Positions 4,747 to 6,697 of a stretch of 6,697 nucleotides of DNA are shown here, one piece after another. Both the position numbers and the translations under genes were made by a program. The notes beneath the pieces were generated by a model. It ran no database searches and was not told the origin of the DNA. It worked only from the letters and a program-made list of their open reading frames with translations. The stretch is from UBA1146 sp963854815. Lineage in GTDB: Bacteria > Planctomycetota > UBA8108 > UBA1146. The stretch covers positions 1 to 6,697 of the forward strand of contig CAWLAN010000138.1 in the NCBI GenBank assembly GCA_963854815.1, given 5' to 3'. Numbering within the stretch: the stretch's first letter is position 1; the number at the start of each line of letters is the position of its first letter.

Positions 4747-6675
4747 TCAAGGGCAAGGATAGTCGTAGCAGCGCAACAGATCCGGAGTCGGATCGGGTCC
4801 GCAATCAGGCCAGGGTGCCGAAGGTGAAGGACCACCGAGGAAAAATGCATTCAAGATGAAAATCACGTCGGAGATGTTGATGGAGCCGTCATCGTTTCCG
4901 TCTGCGGTGGTGGGACAGAAGCCAATTTCATCGCCGAGAAAGAGCCAGCCGAGGATGGTGACAGGATCGGAAACATCGAGACTGCCATCGGCATTGGCAT
5001 CGCCACGGATGAACGGTTCCAGCCCGATTTCCAGCGAGATCTCGTCCATCAGTACCGGTGGCCCCTTGTCTTGCTGGAGCCATTGCTCATAGAGGATATC
5101 TCCAGCATCGTTGGTGATGTTTTCGTCCTTGAGGAACTCGATGTATTCCTTGCTCGCGGTCTGGTACCAGACTTTAACATCCAGCAAGAATGCACCATCG
5201 GGGACATCGTAGTAGGTGTCGTGCCAGTGCTGCCCATCGGGATATGTGATTCCCACCGGTTCGGCCTGAACCGCTTCAAATCCTGCGTTGGTGAATCCGC
5301 GCGGGGGGATGCGATTGTCCTTGAAGATCTTGTTGTTGATAGCGAAATGAAACGAAGGACCTTCAGGAAGACCCGAGAGTGTAGAAGTCAGACCGTCGAT
5401 GCCATGTTTTGCCTCGAAGACGGTGGTGGTCGAGGATTCCAGTTCCGCGGTGGCGAAATCATAGGCACCGTGGTGGGCCAGAGTCTGTCCAAAAGCGCTC
5501 TGAAAACGGACCTCGATCCAGATTCGGCGTCCTTCCGGATAACCGGTGGGGAGTTTGTGCCCGCTCTGGTTGATGATCCTCACCTTCAACTGGTCATTCT
5601 CGAAGGTGGTTTCCAGGTCGCTGGCTGCCTCTAGCATCGTGGTGTTGAGTGACTGCGCCAGGTCGATCAGTGCTGGATCCATGTAGGCCGGCGTGTCCCA
5701 CAGCAGGTAACTTGTGTCGAGTGCATGAATCGCATCGAGTACCCAGGTCTGTGCACCCAGGAAGTAATGTATGGCGAGGTCGTTTCGAACCGGCGACCCC
5801 ATGTTGCAACCCACCCCGGATGTTCTCGGCATATGACAATCCTGGCACGTGCTCACATTCGGATTGTTGCCTCCGAACCTGCCTCCCATATCGACCGGGC
5901 CCTGGCCGAATTCACTCTCGCTCCACTCGCCGTAGGTTCTTTCCAGTGGAAACTCATCGGCAGGATCATGAGTGGGATGGGGGGCATCGAGACCGATGAG
6001 AATGTACGAGTTCCCCTGGCGTATGTATGCAGGATTGGAAACATCGTGACAGGTGCCACACAGTTCAGAACTGCTATGGAAGGGAGACTGATAGAAAGGA
6101 TGCCAGGGAAAACCAGAGCCGAGATTGTATGGACCCCTGCGGCGATCCTGCGGATCGATGACATATTGTCCCGTGTGAGGAGGGTCAGGGATCTCAGCGA
6201 GTGCGTTGAGGATACCGAGGTCTACGGCGGGACTCTGTCCCTGAATGTAACTGGGATCGACCATCCGGTGACACAGGTCACAGGTCACTCCATCGAAATC
6301 GTTGACACCACTGACAGCAGATCCGTCGGTGGGGGTGCTGTTTCCCGCTAGCCAGGCTCCGGGGGTGTGACAGCGAAGACAGAGATCGCCGGAAGCTGTT
6401 GCATCCTGTTCGGCGATGGCCATACAGGCATGGAACAGCGGGTCTCTTCCTGCCTGGGCCATGATGGTGGTTTTCCAGCGATCGACCGGAGCATTGTTGA
6501 AGGAGGAGTGACACAGATTACAGGCACTTCCCGCGATGATCGGTTCGATGATGGTGTTGGGCTGAGTGCCTGGCTGTGCCCAATCCAGGAGAGTGGTCGG
6601 GAGCGGTAAACCCTGGGCTGAAAGAGTTCCCTGGGTCCAGATGAGGATCGACAGAATGATCATCGACCGGATCAT
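4747..6675 (-). CDS. Secreted five-haem c-type cytochrome with C-terminal dockerin-like domain
   Basis: This 642-aa protein is probably an extracytoplasmic electron carrier or redox enzyme. A Sec signal peptide (1-20, cleavage near LSA/QG) is followed by five CXXCH haem-attachment motifs at 52-56, 99-103, 132-136, 206-210 and 277-281. Other histidines in this half (82, 192, 200, 233, 236, 303) are possible distal ligands. Residues 360-550 form a beta-rich region including SGHKLPTGYPEGRR (371-384), a signature I know from multihaem cytochromes of Planctomycetota and Deltaproteobacteria. The tail has two EF-hand-like dockerin repeats (558-581 and 592-614) and four cysteines (587, 625, 636, 641) that may form disulfides. 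ATG 6675 is supported by an AAGGGA ribosome binding site. The exact reaction cannot be told. The dockerin-like end suggests docking to a surface partner, but no cohesin is seen here. Confidence 0.88.
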   Translation of the reverse strand: MIRSMIILSILIWTQGTLSAQGLPLPTTLLDWAQPGTQPNTIIEPIIAGSACNLCHSSFNNAPVDRWKTTIMAQAGRDPLFHACMAIAEQDATASGDLCLRCHTPGAWLAGNSTPTDGSAVSGVNDFDGVTCDLCHRMVDPSYIQGQSPAVDLGILNALAEIPDPPHTGQYVIDPQDRRRGPYNLGSGFPWHPFYQSPFHSSSELCGTCHDVSNPAYIRQGNSYILIGLDAPHPTHDPADEFPLERTYGEWSESEFGQGPVDMGGRFGGNNPNVSTCQDCHMPRTSGVGCNMGSPVRNDLAIHYFLGAQTWVLDAIHALDTSYLLWDTPAYMDPALIDLAQSLNTTMLEAASDLETTFENDQLKVRIINQSGHKLPTGYPEGRRIWIEVRFQSAFGQTLAHHGAYDFATAELESSTTTVFEAKHGIDGLTSTLSGLPEGPSFHFAINNKIFKDNRIPPRGFTNAGFEAVQAEPVGITYPDGQHWHDTYYDVPDGAFLLDVKVWYQTASKEYIEFLKDENITNDAGDILYEQWLQQDKGPPVLMDEISLEIGLEPFIRGDANADGSLDVSDPVTILGWLFLGDEIGFCPTTADGNDDGSINISDVIFILNAFFLGGPSPSAPWPDCGPDPTPDLLRCYDYPCP

Positions 6676-6680
6676 CGAAT

Positions 6681-6686
6681 TCCCTT
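6681..6686 (-). promoter_or_regulatory. Ribosome binding site for the cytochrome gene
   Basis: On the minus strand AAGGGA (within GAGAAGGGA, 6689 down to 6681) lies 5 nt before the ATG at 6675. It favours this start over the internal ATG at 6663, which would shorten the signal peptide. The promoter lies beyond the window edge. Confidence 0.65.
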
Positions 6687-6697
6687 CTCACGGTAAT

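Noticed and set aside
5071..5634. Rightward 187-codon open frame opposite the cytochrome gene
   Set aside because: It is antisense to the beta-rich half of a well-supported cytochrome, with no family motifs and no ribosome binding site that stands out.
5725..6351. Rightward 208-codon open frame opposite the haem-binding half of the cytochrome
   Set aside because: The CXXCH pattern and signal peptide prove the opposite strand is coding; this frame shows no domain.

Overview
The window reads as part of a bacterial chromosome of moderate GC. The best clue to the organism is the C-terminus of the leftward cytochrome gene. It carries a pair of dockerin-like calcium-binding repeats (GDANADGSLDVSD, then DGNDDGSINISD) followed by a Cys/Pro-rich tail, an arrangement I associate with secreted proteins of Planctomycetota. 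A sigma-54-type regulator with a GAF domain fits that assignment. It is an inference from one protein and is not proven.

Left half, rightward strand (1-3478): a probable operon. It begins with what may be the last codons of an upstream gene that overlaps the next start as ATGA. Then come a UDP-glucuronate decarboxylase (UDP-xylose synthase), an NAD kinase starting at a GTG 16 nt after the previous stop, and a GAF/AAA+/Fis-HTH regulator. The first two enzymes are textbook members of their families. The regulator keeps the sigma-54-activator architecture but has lost several residues needed for ATP hydrolysis and sigma-54 contact, and is the most unusual gene here.

Right half, leftward strand (3450-6675): a secreted five-haem c-type cytochrome with a C-terminal dockerin-like module, then a membrane-anchored protein of unknown function, then a small acidic orphan ORF. 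The orphan's stop lies inside the 3' end of the regulator gene, so the two blocks converge tail to tail with a 29-nt overlap. The gap 3699-3954 has no convincing gene but contains an 11-bp perfect inverted repeat and two shorter hairpins.

Functionally, the left block joins nucleotide-sugar synthesis (UDP-xylose for envelope polysaccharide) with NADP supply and a regulator whose target is unknown. The right block is an extracytoplasmic redox or surface-complex module. Nothing in the sequence ties the two blocks to one pathway. I see no tRNA, rRNA, CRISPR array, insertion sequence or phage gene.
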